Source of the DNA: Deltaproteobacteria bacterium
GTDB taxonomy: Bacteria > JAMCPX01
Reading direction: 5' to 3'
Length of the DNA stretch: 5,810 bases
NCBI GenBank assembly: GCA_023489065.1
Contig: JAMDCL010000094.1
Span: forward strand, 1-5,810
Shown piece by piece: positions 1-5,497 of the stretch. The notes under the pieces were generated by a model. The model did no database searches. It saw only the letters and a list, made by a program, of their open reading frames with translations, and was not told the origin of the DNA. Both the position numbers and the translations under genes were made by a program. The first letter of the stretch is position 1; every line of letters starts with the position of its first letter.

Positions 1-72
1 AAACATATTCAAGAAAAGTATGAGCGCACGTACGACTTTATATTCCAAAAAATGCCTGACTTTTTTGATCAC
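1..72 (-). CDS. LpxL/HtrB-like lipid A acyltransferase, first 24 codons only
   Basis: This is the N-terminus of a gene that runs off the left edge of the window. Reading from a GTG at 72-70 gives VIKKVRHFLEYKVVRALILF and then LNMF, open to the window edge. A basic start, then an LEYxxxR motif and a hydrophobic helix, is how LpxL/HtrB-family lauroyl/myristoyl acyltransferases begin. These inner-membrane enzymes add secondary acyl chains to the Kdo-lipid A precursor. The GTG overlaps the lpxK stop as GTGA, so the two genes are probably translationally coupled, and an acyltransferase fits directly after lpxK in the lipid A pathway. The family call rests on 24 residues plus context. The catalytic HX4D motif lies outside the window, so another membrane protein cannot be excluded. 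Confidence 0.6.
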   Translation of the reverse strand, partial: MIKKVRHFLEYKVVRALILFLNMF

Positions 73-1109
73 GGCAGAAAACCTTTCTTCCGGAGTATGT
101 TTTTCAGATTTTCCCCGGCCTCTGAGACTGCTATGTCTGCGTACAACCACTGCACTCCTTCGTCCCTTTCTATTTCCTTAATCTTCACCGCGTCCTTTGC
201 GGTTACTATTACCGCATCCGGGCTGAACCGTTCCGTAAGCATACGGAGCTTATTTTTATCATAGGTGCTGTGGTCCTGCCCGGCTATACAGTTTGCAGGG
301 TGAACGCCGGCCGCTTCAAGCGTACGGAAAAAGCTGTCCGGGAATGCTATACCCGCAACCGCCAGCACTTTTTTGTTTTTCATGGTCCCCGCATCTACTT
401 CCGCGTCTTGCCGGATAGTTTTTATCCCCTTGAAGCGGTACGTAAAATGAAAGACCTTATTAAGCGGTGCGTATTTTTCGATCTTATTTTCAACCGTGTG
501 ACCTTCCCCTTTTATCCCGATACCGTCTGCACGGCGCATCGCTCCCGGAGGCTCCCGGAGAGGGCCCGCAGGCAGGAGGTGACCGTTCCCAAAACCTTTC
601 TCTCCATCAATCAGCAGGATGTCAAGATCCCGTTTCACCTTGAGGTGGGAGAAGCCGTCGTCCAGTATAATAATGTCCGGACTATACTGCTGCTCGACAA
701 AACGTATGACCTGTGCTTTTTTTTCTCCAACGGCAACAACCGCACCGGGAATGGATTTCGCTATAAGGTACGGTTCGTCGCCGCACAGCTCCGCACCCAG
801 GAGAATGTTTTTTCCGTCCGAAACAATCCTGGTTCCCCTGCCTTTGGATCCGTAGCCCCTTGAGACAACTGCAAGCCTTTTTCCGGTAAGCATGGTGCAC
901 AGGTAGATGACCATCGGCGTCTTTCCCGTGCCCCCGACCGTAAGGTTGCCGACAGATATGATTCGGCTTTTCGCCCGGTACGAGTTGACGATACCCTGCA
1001 GGTAAAGGAACCTTCTTATGCCCGTTATGAAACGGAAAACAAGGGACACCACAATCAACGGCAGCAGCACGAAATCGAACAACGGGTTTTTTTTATAAAA
1101 AATATTCAT
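69..1109 (-). CDS. lpxK: Tetraacyldisaccharide 4'-kinase (lipid A 4'-kinase)
   Basis: LpxK phosphorylates the 4' position of the tetraacyldisaccharide-1-phosphate to make lipid IVA, at the cytoplasmic face of the inner membrane. The 346 residues are close to the usual family length. An N-terminal hydrophobic helix (about residues 12-30) follows the typical NPLF start. The P-loop is VGGTGKTP (58-65), preceded by the family's SVGN (52-55). SRGYG (83-87), GDEP (110-113), LDDGFSH (149-155, with the paired catalytic-region aspartates 150-151), GNGHLLPAGPLREPPG and a late QDH (His280) followed by TAKDAVK (293-299) all match LpxK landmarks. The start ATG at 1109 has only a weak purine-rich stretch upstream. 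It lies 67 bp after the lipoprotein gene and overlaps the following acyltransferase by GTGA. The gene is intact, and its composition is clearly richer in GC than dnaN in the same window. Confidence 0.95.
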   Translation of the reverse strand: MNIFYKKNPLFDFVLLPLIVVSLVFRFITGIRRFLYLQGIVNSYRAKSRIISVGNLTVGGTGKTPMVIYLCTMLTGKRLAVVSRGYGSKGRGTRIVSDGKNILLGAELCGDEPYLIAKSIPGAVVAVGEKKAQVIRFVEQQYSPDIIILDDGFSHLKVKRDLDILLIDGEKGFGNGHLLPAGPLREPPGAMRRADGIGIKGEGHTVENKIEKYAPLNKVFHFTYRFKGIKTIRQDAEVDAGTMKNKKVLAVAGIAFPDSFFRTLEAAGVHPANCIAGQDHSTYDKNKLRMLTERFSPDAVIVTAKDAVKIKEIERDEGVQWLYADIAVSEAGENLKNILRKKGFLP

Positions 1110-1176
1110 CTCGGCTTCTTACCTATGTGCTGTCGTTGGACTCTATTCTCCGTGGACAAGAAAATACAATGCCGGG

Positions 1177-1623
1177 TCAGGGTGCAAAAAATGTTACCAG
1201 CAGTTCCTGTTTGCCGCTGGGCGAATTCAGATAGTAGGACACCTGCTTATTGTGTTTCAGCATCTCCCGGATATAACCGGACAGCCGCACGTCGAATCCC
1301 TGGTGCATTCCGACGGTCCCGCCAGTACCGATAACCTGAATGGTGCCCTTGTAGGCGTTACCGTCACTCGTATCAATTTCTATTTGATAGGTCTTCCCCT
1401 GATTTACCCTTACGTTGAAGGGATCTTCCAGTTGTTTTCCTTCCCATATCGCCATGCCGTTTTCCGGAGGAATAAGATTTACATTGAAAGACTGCTCTTC
1501 CTGTCTCATTGCCGAATATCTTTCCTGCATCGTATTTCCGGTGTCGATAACATTGTTCTGTGCGGCACAGGAAAAAAAGAACGTTAGTAAAATCAACGGA
1601 AATACTATTTTAATTGTCTTCAC
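1177..1623 (-). CDS. Small putative lipoprotein of unknown function
   Basis: I do not recognise the family. From a GTG at 1623 the product is 148 residues: a short basic N-terminus (VKTIKI), a hydrophobic core ([10 protein letters not shown]) and then Ser-Cys at 18-19. That is a signal-peptidase-II type signal with Cys19 as the likely lipidated residue, although phenylalanine at -3 is an atypical lipobox. The mature part is soluble-looking and beta-rich, with [20 protein letters not shown] and a Gly/Thr-rich GTGGTVG turn, and ends TFFAP. An in-frame ATG at 1728 exists, but it would lie deep inside mtnP and place about 35 polar residues before the signal, so I chose the GTG. It overlaps the mtnP stop as GTGA, with a G-rich stretch (AGGGGG) about ten bases upstream. 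Envelope location is inferred; the function is open. Confidence 0.75.
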   Translation of the reverse strand: MKTIKIVFPLILLTFFFSCAAQNNVIDTGNTMQERYSAMRQEEQSFNVNLIPPENGMAIWEGKQLEDPFNVRVNQGKTYQIEIDTSDGNAYKGTIQVIGTGGTVGMHQGFDVRLSGYIREMLKHNKQVSYYLNSPSGKQELLVTFFAP

Positions 1624-2495
1624 TTCAGGTAACCCCCTATAATAGGTTTTAAATCGGATTTGATTTGCTGCGGTATTGCTTCGGCAGCGGTCAGGAAGCT
1701 GTCTTTCAAGGCGTGTGCACACGAGCATTTCCTTTCTTTTTCGATACGGGGAACGACCGCGCCTATTATTTTTTTTGCGTTTACCACATTTTCGCCCATA
1801 ATTTTTACTACATCCTCAACGCCGACATCCTTCATACCCTGATACCAGCAATCGTAATCCGTAGCAAGGGCGAGCGTAGCATAACAAATCTCCGCCTCCC
1901 GCGCGAGCTTCGCCTCGGGCATATTCGTCATACCTATGATGTCCACGCCCCATTGCCGGTAAAGGTGCGATTCTGCTCTAGAGGAAAACTGGGGACCCTC
2001 GATACAAATATACGTACCTCCCTTGTGCATCGGAATGCCCTGATCCTTTCCGGTTGTGTAGAGTCTTTCAGACAAAACGGGACAAACGGGGTCTGCCAGA
2101 GAAACATGGGACACGAGGCCGTTGCCAAAAAAAGTCGATATTCTCCGTTTTGTCAAATCTATAAATTGATCCGGCACAACAATATGTCCGGGTTTGATAT
2201 GCTCTTTCATACTGCCGACTGCGCTGACGGATATGAGCCTGTTAACACCCAGCATCTTCATTCCGAATATGTTGGCCCTGAAATTTATTTCTGATGGTAA
2301 AAGACGGTGTCCCCTGCCGTGCCGCGGCAGAAAAACCACGGTTGTGCCGTTCAGCTCTCCGACGATATAGGCGTCCGAGGGCTCTCCAAAGGGTGTCGTT
2401 ACTCTTTTTTCCTGTATACCCTTTAAACCTTCTATTGAATAAAGCCCGCTGCCGCCGATAATACCGATGACAGCATCTTTATTATGCTCTTCCAT
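1620..2495 (-). CDS. mtnP: S-methyl-5'-thioadenosine phosphorylase
   Basis: This cytosolic enzyme phosphorolyses methylthioadenosine, the by-product of polyamine synthesis, to adenine and methylthioribose-1-phosphate. It belongs to the trimeric purine nucleoside phosphorylase/MTAP family, and 291 residues is the normal length. Phosphate-site motifs are GGSGLY (14-19) and PRHGRGH (57-63). VSAVGSM lies near residue 89. [10 protein letters not shown] (165-174) and [20 protein letters not shown] (186-205) form the nucleoside site. TDYDCW follows, with Asp212 and Asp214; aspartates here are the MTAP-type choice for a 6-amino (adenine) base, as in human MTAP. Other PNP-family specificities (6-oxopurines) are therefore less likely but not excluded. 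The start is well set: AAGGAG sits seven bases before the ATG. It is the first gene of the leftward run and is overlapped at its stop by the lipoprotein gene. No other methionine-salvage gene is visible. Confidence 0.93.
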   Translation of the reverse strand: MEEHNKDAVIGIIGGSGLYSIEGLKGIQEKRVTTPFGEPSDAYIVGELNGTTVVFLPRHGRGHRLLPSEINFRANIFGMKMLGVNRLISVSAVGSMKEHIKPGHIVVPDQFIDLTKRRISTFFGNGLVSHVSLADPVCPVLSERLYTTGKDQGIPMHKGGTYICIEGPQFSSRAESHLYRQWGVDIIGMTNMPEAKLAREAEICYATLALATDYDCWYQGMKDVGVEDVVKIMGENVVNAKKIIGAVVPRIEKERKCSCAHALKDSFLTAAEAIPQQIKSDLKPIIGGYLK

Positions 2496-2727
2496 ATCTT
2501 ATCTCCTTTTCCCGAATGATATTTACTCTCTTTATTGCACATTGCAACTATATACAAACTTCCCTGTTTTTCAAATGCATTTTTACGTTTGAACCGGAAA
2601 ATGCCTGCTGATGTTTTATGGAATTATCCGGAGCAAGGGAAGAGTTAAAAAGGTTGCCGGGTAAAATCCTGTGCCTTGTTCTTGTATTTTATTATATATG
2701 GTATATGTTATGCCTCAGGAGGTGTGT
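2496..2727. promoter_or_regulatory. Divergent intergenic region between mtnP and the DUF2892 gene
   Basis: This 232-bp AT-rich gap separates two divergently transcribed genes, so both promoters should lie here. For mtnP, a weak candidate reads TTGCAA (2542-2547) and TAAATA (2520-2525) on the minus strand with a 16-base spacer, followed by the AAGGAG ribosome site. On the plus side, the run of T and A at about 2676-2710, just before an AGGAGG site, looks promoter-like but gives no clean -35/-10 pair. I see no riboswitch-like structure or clear operator. Confidence 0.35.
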
Positions 2728-2949
2728 ATGGAAAAAAACGTAGGATCAACAGATAAAGTCATACGCTGGATTATAGGGCTGCTGTTAATTTCTATGATCT
2801 TTTGGGTACATTCTTCATGGAGATGGGTGGGACTCATCGGTTTTATTCCCATACTGACGGGGAGTATAAACTACTGTCCTCTGTATCGGGTTGTAGGAAT
2901 CTCTACGGCAAAAAAGCCTGATCAACCGCAGCAGGGAGAAAAGAAATAA
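2728..2949 (+). CDS. DUF2892-type (YgaP-like) small inner-membrane protein
   Basis: This is a 73-residue membrane protein. The opening MEKNVGSTDKVIRWIIGLLL and the core GFIPILTGSINYCPLY are the hallmarks of the DUF2892 / YgaP-like transmembrane family: KNVGxxDrxiR, helix 1 (about residues 11-27), a short WRW-containing turn, helix 2 (about 34-48), then CPLY with Cys50. A charged, Lys/Gln-rich tail closes it. Family members are often found beside or fused to rhodanese or other sulfur and redox proteins, but the role is not settled and none is visible here. The ATG at 2728 has an ideal AGGAGG (2717-2722) five bases upstream. The longer reading from 2671 would run through that ribosome site, so I rejected it. 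It is the only plus-strand gene in the window and faces rubrerythrin across a shared terminator. Confidence 0.85.
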   Translation: MEKNVGSTDKVIRWIIGLLLISMIFWVHSSWRWVGLIGFIPILTGSINYCPLYRVVGISTAKKPDQPQQGEKK

Positions 2950-2952
2950 CCA

Positions 2953-2990
2953 AAGGGGGCAGGGATAAAACCTGCCCCCTTCTTTTTTAG
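2953..2990 (+). terminator. Strong rho-independent terminator between convergent genes
   Basis: A nine-base GC-rich stem (GGGGGCAGG at 2955-2963 with CCTGCCCCC at 2971-2979) is extended by two A-T pairs and encloses a seven-base loop. On the plus strand it is followed by TTCTTTTTT, a proper U-tract, four bases after the stop of the DUF2892 gene. On the minus strand the same stem, just past the rubrerythrin stop (2987-2989), is followed only by TTTGG, so it should act mainly rightward and more weakly leftward. Confidence 0.93.
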
Positions 2991-3490
2991 AATTTTTTAA
3001 ACCTTTCTATTTTCGCACCGCAGACCGGACAGACGGCAGGAGCTTCCCCTTCGACCGTGTATCCGCAGATGTCGCATATATACATGTCGCCGATTTCTAT
3101 GTCCTTTCCCTGATCAACCGTTTGTTTTGCGGTTTTATACATTTCTTCGTGTATCTTTTCCGCTTCCAGCGCATAGTTTGTAGACCTGACCGCGGATTGT
3201 TCTTTCTGGAGTTCGGCTACTGCTTTATATGCAGGGTACATATCTTCCACTTCGTACGTTTCTCCGTCTATGCCTTCCTGAAGATTTTTGGATGAGTCCC
3301 GGATCTCCCCAAGTGCCCGGTAATGGTTGGTAGCATGTACCTGTTCGGCAAAAGAGATAGCCTTAAAAAGGCGCGCAAGATTTGTTTTCTTTTCTTTTTC
3401 AGCTTTTTCGGAAAAAATCAAATAACGCATGTGTGCCTGAGACTCTCCCGCAAAAGCCGCTCTTAAGTTCTGTTCGGTCATTTTTCTCAT
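2987..3490 (-). CDS. rbr: Rubrerythrin
   Basis: Rubrerythrin is a cytosolic non-haem di-iron peroxidase that reduces hydrogen peroxide using electrons delivered through its own rubredoxin centre; it is typical of anaerobes and microaerophiles. The 167-residue protein has an N-terminal four-helix ferritin-like domain with the expected iron ligands: Glu16 (AFAGESQAH), Glu49/His52 (FAEQVH), Glu77/Glu80 (DGETYE) and Glu111/His114 (EAEKIH). The C-terminal rubredoxin-like knuckle has Cys139, 142, 154 and 157 (CDIC and CPVC, 11 residues between the pairs). It is shorter than classical Desulfovibrio rubrerythrin (about 190 residues) through trimmed loops, but no ligand is missing. GAGGTG lies five bases before the ATG at 3490; a second ATG three codons in is possible. 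It follows dnaN after 151 bp and converges on the DUF2892 gene. Confidence 0.95.
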   Translation of the reverse strand: MRKMTEQNLRAAFAGESQAHMRYLIFSEKAEKEKKTNLARLFKAISFAEQVHATNHYRALGEIRDSSKNLQEGIDGETYEVEDMYPAYKAVAELQKEQSAVRSTNYALEAEKIHEEMYKTAKQTVDQGKDIEIGDMYICDICGYTVEGEAPAVCPVCGAKIERFKKF

Positions 3491-3519
3491 AGTTTCACCT
3501 CTTATTGTTTACTCCGTTT

Positions 3520-3545
3520 AAAAAGCCCATCCATGTATGGCGGGC
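3520..3545 (-). terminator. Terminator-like hairpin between dnaN and rubrerythrin
   Basis: On the minus strand, GCCC (3542-3545) pairs with GGGC (3525-3528) and CCA (3538-3540) pairs with TGG (3531-3533). There is a small 1x2 internal loop and a four-base apical loop. Five T residues follow directly (3520-3524). This fits a rho-independent terminator about 100 bases past the dnaN stop. It ends only 30 bases before the rubrerythrin ATG, so it may instead sit in the rubrerythrin leader. Confidence 0.5.
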
Positions 3546-3641
3546 ATACTGCGAAAATTTCATTCCTTATGGAAAGGGTTTGTATAAATCCACGCAAAAG
3601 CAAAAGGACTCATCGGCATTTGGCCGGCTCCCTGACCGGGT

Positions 3642-4736
3642 TTACATCCTCATCGGCATGATGAGGTTCAGGTGTTTTTTATTGTCGTCCGCAAAAAACG
3701 TACTTGCGCTTTGTTCGTTATTGAAACCCATGGATACGAATTCGCCGTCCATAGAGTTCAAACAATCGAGCAGGTATTTGCCGTTAAACCCTATTTTCAG
3801 CGGATCGCCCTTATAGTCGACCTCTATTTCTTCCTTTACTTCACCGATATCGGGTTCGTTGCTCTCGACGATGATTGTGTCTTTCTGTATATTCAATACA
3901 ACGCGCGATATTTTTTCCTGATATATCGATTGTGCCCTTTTGACCGCGGACACCAAAATATCTTTTTTTATTTTGATATTTATTTTTGTTTCGGAAGGTA
4001 AAACCGATTTGTAATCCGGAAAATCATAATCCAGTAACCGTATTTGAATGATCGTATTTCCTATATTTACGATTAAATTTTTATTTTTTTCTACCGCGAT
4101 ATTTATTTCATTTTCCGTGCCTATTTTCTTTATTTCATACAGGCCTTTCCTTGGAACGATGATACCTTTTGTAAGACCCTCTATAGATTTCAGACTTTCA
4201 TCCTCATACAGCGCCAGACGGTGACTGTCCGTCGCAACACAACGCAGACTATCGAGGGCCTTTTCTATATAGACGCCGTTTAAACTATATTTTACTTCAT
4301 CGATGGACGTTGCATAGATTGTTTTATCTATCATCTTCAATAATTGTTCATACGATACCTTCGTATAACTTCCCTTATATTCGTCTATATGCGGAAAATC
4401 CTCTGCCTGTAACACCTTTAATCTGCCGGAAATCTTTTCCGTACTGATCTCTATAAAACCGTCTTCTTTTTTTATGTTGATGTCCCTGTCCGGCAATTCT
4501 CTGATATAATCATAAAATTTCTTTGCCGGAATGGATACCTGTCCTTCAGAAACAATATTACAGTTGATAATGCTTATTATCGTAACTTCCAAATCCGTTC
4601 CCGTTATCTTAAGAGTCCCCTTCTCCGCTTTTAATAATATGTTTGATAAAATAGGCATTGTAGCTTTTCGCTCCGTTGCACCGATAACCTTGCTTACTTC
4701 TATCAGTAAAATTCTTTTATCTATTGTGAATTCCAT
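3642..4736 (-). CDS. dnaN: DNA polymerase III beta subunit (sliding clamp)
   Basis: DnaN is the ring-shaped dimeric clamp that tethers DNA polymerase III and other partners to DNA. Its 364 residues match the usual length of about 366, giving three clamp-fold domains of roughly 120 residues each. Recognisable blocks are TMPILSNILL (26-35), the GTDLEV segment near residue 46, SIPAKKFYDYIREL, VKYSLNGVYIE and CVATDSHRLALYE around the domain 1-2 boundary, GFNGKYLLDCL in domain 3, and the C-terminal MPMRM, which belongs to the partner-binding cleft (MPMRL in E. coli). AGGAG sits seven bases before the ATG at 4736. The gene follows dnaA in the classical order and has its own promoter candidate at 4877-4905. 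It is intact and markedly AT-rich. The usual next genes, recF and gyrB, are not present downstream. Confidence 0.97.
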   Translation of the reverse strand: MEFTIDKRILLIEVSKVIGATERKATMPILSNILLKAEKGTLKITGTDLEVTIISIINCNIVSEGQVSIPAKKFYDYIRELPDRDINIKKEDGFIEISTEKISGRLKVLQAEDFPHIDEYKGSYTKVSYEQLLKMIDKTIYATSIDEVKYSLNGVYIEKALDSLRCVATDSHRLALYEDESLKSIEGLTKGIIVPRKGLYEIKKIGTENEINIAVEKNKNLIVNIGNTIIQIRLLDYDFPDYKSVLPSETKINIKIKKDILVSAVKRAQSIYQEKISRVVLNIQKDTIIVESNEPDIGEVKEEIEVDYKGDPLKIGFNGKYLLDCLNSMDGEFVSMGFNNEQSASTFFADDNKKHLNLIMPMRM

Positions 4737-4921
4737 TATTCTCTCCTAATAGTCTTTATATTTTTAGTAGTAGTAAAGCATGTTTATAAAATAATTATTT
4801 TCTTATGTAATTGATTTTTTTATATAAACAATTCATAATTCCTGTTTAATCTATTGTTCTTATTCTGTTGATAAACACTATAAAAAATAAATTGTACTTT
4901 TTCAACAACTTTATCACTCTC
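4737..4921. other. AT-rich dnaA-dnaN intergenic region, possible origin-associated DNA
   Basis: These 185 bp are very AT-rich and hold no gene. They contain two 9-mers one base off the DnaA-box consensus TTWTNCACA, both of the form TTWTCAACA: 4866-4874 on the minus strand and 4899-4907 on the plus strand. A third copy lies just inside the dnaA 3' end at 4944-4952 on the plus strand. There is also a perfect 14-bp AT palindrome at 4788-4801. Bacterial origins often lie next to dnaA, either upstream of it or between dnaA and dnaN. Canonical boxes are absent here, so an origin role is only a possibility; the region more surely holds the dnaN promoter and leader. Confidence 0.3.
4877..4905 (-). 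promoter_or_regulatory. Sigma70-type promoter for dnaN
   Basis: On the minus strand TTGAAA (4900-4905) and TATAGT (4877-4882) are separated by exactly 17 bases; each differs from the consensus hexamer at one position. Transcription would start near 4870 and give a leader of about 130 bases before dnaN. The DnaA-box-like 9-mers at 4899-4907 and 4866-4874 overlap the -35 and the expected start site, which would allow control by DnaA if they bind it. Confidence 0.5.
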
Positions 4922-5461
4922 TTATCCTAAACCTTTTTTGATTTTTTCAACAGCATCTTTTATACTTTGATTGTCCTTTATCATCTCTGTTATTTTATTG
5001 ACAGAGTGAATGACGGTTGAATGGTCCTTGTTCCCAAATTGGAGCCCTATTTCAGGATAAGAAGCATTCGTTAACGTGCGGGATAAAAACATTGCCACCT
5101 GCCTGGGGAGGGCTATAAACTTCATTCTCTTCGTAGAAAGAAGGTCGGAAACTTTTATTTTGAAATGCATGGCTACTGCTTTCTGGATATCATCTATGGT
5201 AAGCCATTTATCCTTTTTTCTGATAAGACCGGATAAAACTTCTTTTGCAACGTGGATATTCAGCTTCGTCTTTGTCAAAATGGCATACGCTGACAACCGG
5301 GTAAGATAGCCTTCGAGTTCCCGTATGTTCGATTGGGTGTTGTATGCCAGGAAAAAAGCAATTTCATCATCGATCTCTATACGGTCACTCTCTGCCTTCT
5401 TTTTTATAATAGCTACCTTCGTTTCTATGTCGGGTACCTGTATGTCTGCGATAAGACCCAT
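4922..5461 (-). CDS. dnaA: DnaA C-terminal segment (lid, sensor II, domain IV)
   Basis: This is the downstream open segment, 179 residues from an ATG that falls exactly where E. coli has the Trp of WGL. MGLIADIQVPDIETKVAIIK is the normal continuation after box VII. SNIRELEG carries the sensor II arginine. WLTIDDIQKAV and IKVSDLLSTKR open domain IV. ALPRQVAMFLSR and the signature IGLQFGNKDHSTVIH form the helix-turn-helix that reads the DnaA box. The conserved GRDH is NKDH here, a mild variation. If translated alone from this ATG it would be a DNA-binding domain without ATPase. Only a poor ribosome site precedes it, so independent translation is doubtful. Confidence 0.8.
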   Translation of the reverse strand: MGLIADIQVPDIETKVAIIKKKAESDRIEIDDEIAFFLAYNTQSNIRELEGYLTRLSAYAILTKTKLNIHVAKEVLSGLIRKKDKWLTIDDIQKAVAMHFKIKVSDLLSTKRMKFIALPRQVAMFLSRTLTNASYPEIGLQFGNKDHSTVIHSVNKITEMIKDNQSIKDAVEKIKKGLG

Positions 5462-5497
5462 CTCAATAATTCAAAAGGCCTTTTAAAAAACTATACT
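5462..5497 (-). other. Aberrant 12-codon segment replacing DnaA box VII
   Basis: In frame it reads SIVF-stop-KAF-stop-IIE, where DnaA proteins have a sequence of the type NGVEDRLKSRFG or PTLEDRLRSRFE. Only the Val, a Lys at the Arg position and the last Glu resemble the expected residues. Sequence on both sides is normal and in the same frame. A perfect 12-bp palindrome, AAAAGGCCTTTT (5473-5484), occupies its centre. Confidence 0.8.

Noticed and set aside
541..560. Tandem 10-bp repeat GCTCCCGGAG
   Set aside because: It encodes the conserved LREPPGA motif of LpxK; similar codons explain the repeat.
270..863. Long plus-strand reading frame (197 codons) opposite lpxK
   Set aside because: It is antisense to a well-supported lpxK, has no recognisable motif and a Cys/Arg/Phe-rich shadow composition.
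1665..2294. Plus-strand reading frame of 209 codons opposite mtnP
   Set aside because: It mirrors the intact mtnP gene; no ribosome site and no family motif.
2671..2949. Longer start for the DUF2892 protein
   Set aside because: The extra 19 residues would run through the AGGAGG ribosome site serving the ATG at 2728, and the family begins at MEKNVGS.
4788..4801. AT palindrome AAAATAATTATTTT as an operator or terminator
   Set aside because: It has no GC content for a stable stem, and such palindromes are expected by chance in this AT-rich leader.
5462..5497. Stop-codon readthrough, selenocysteine or recoding in dnaA
   Set aside because: Two different stops (TAA and TGA) occur, the surrounding residues are also wrong for the motif, and no recoding element is visible; reassigning the stops would not restore box VII.
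5462..5497. Intein or intron insertion in dnaA
   Set aside because: No extra length is present; the block replaces rather than interrupts the conserved codons.
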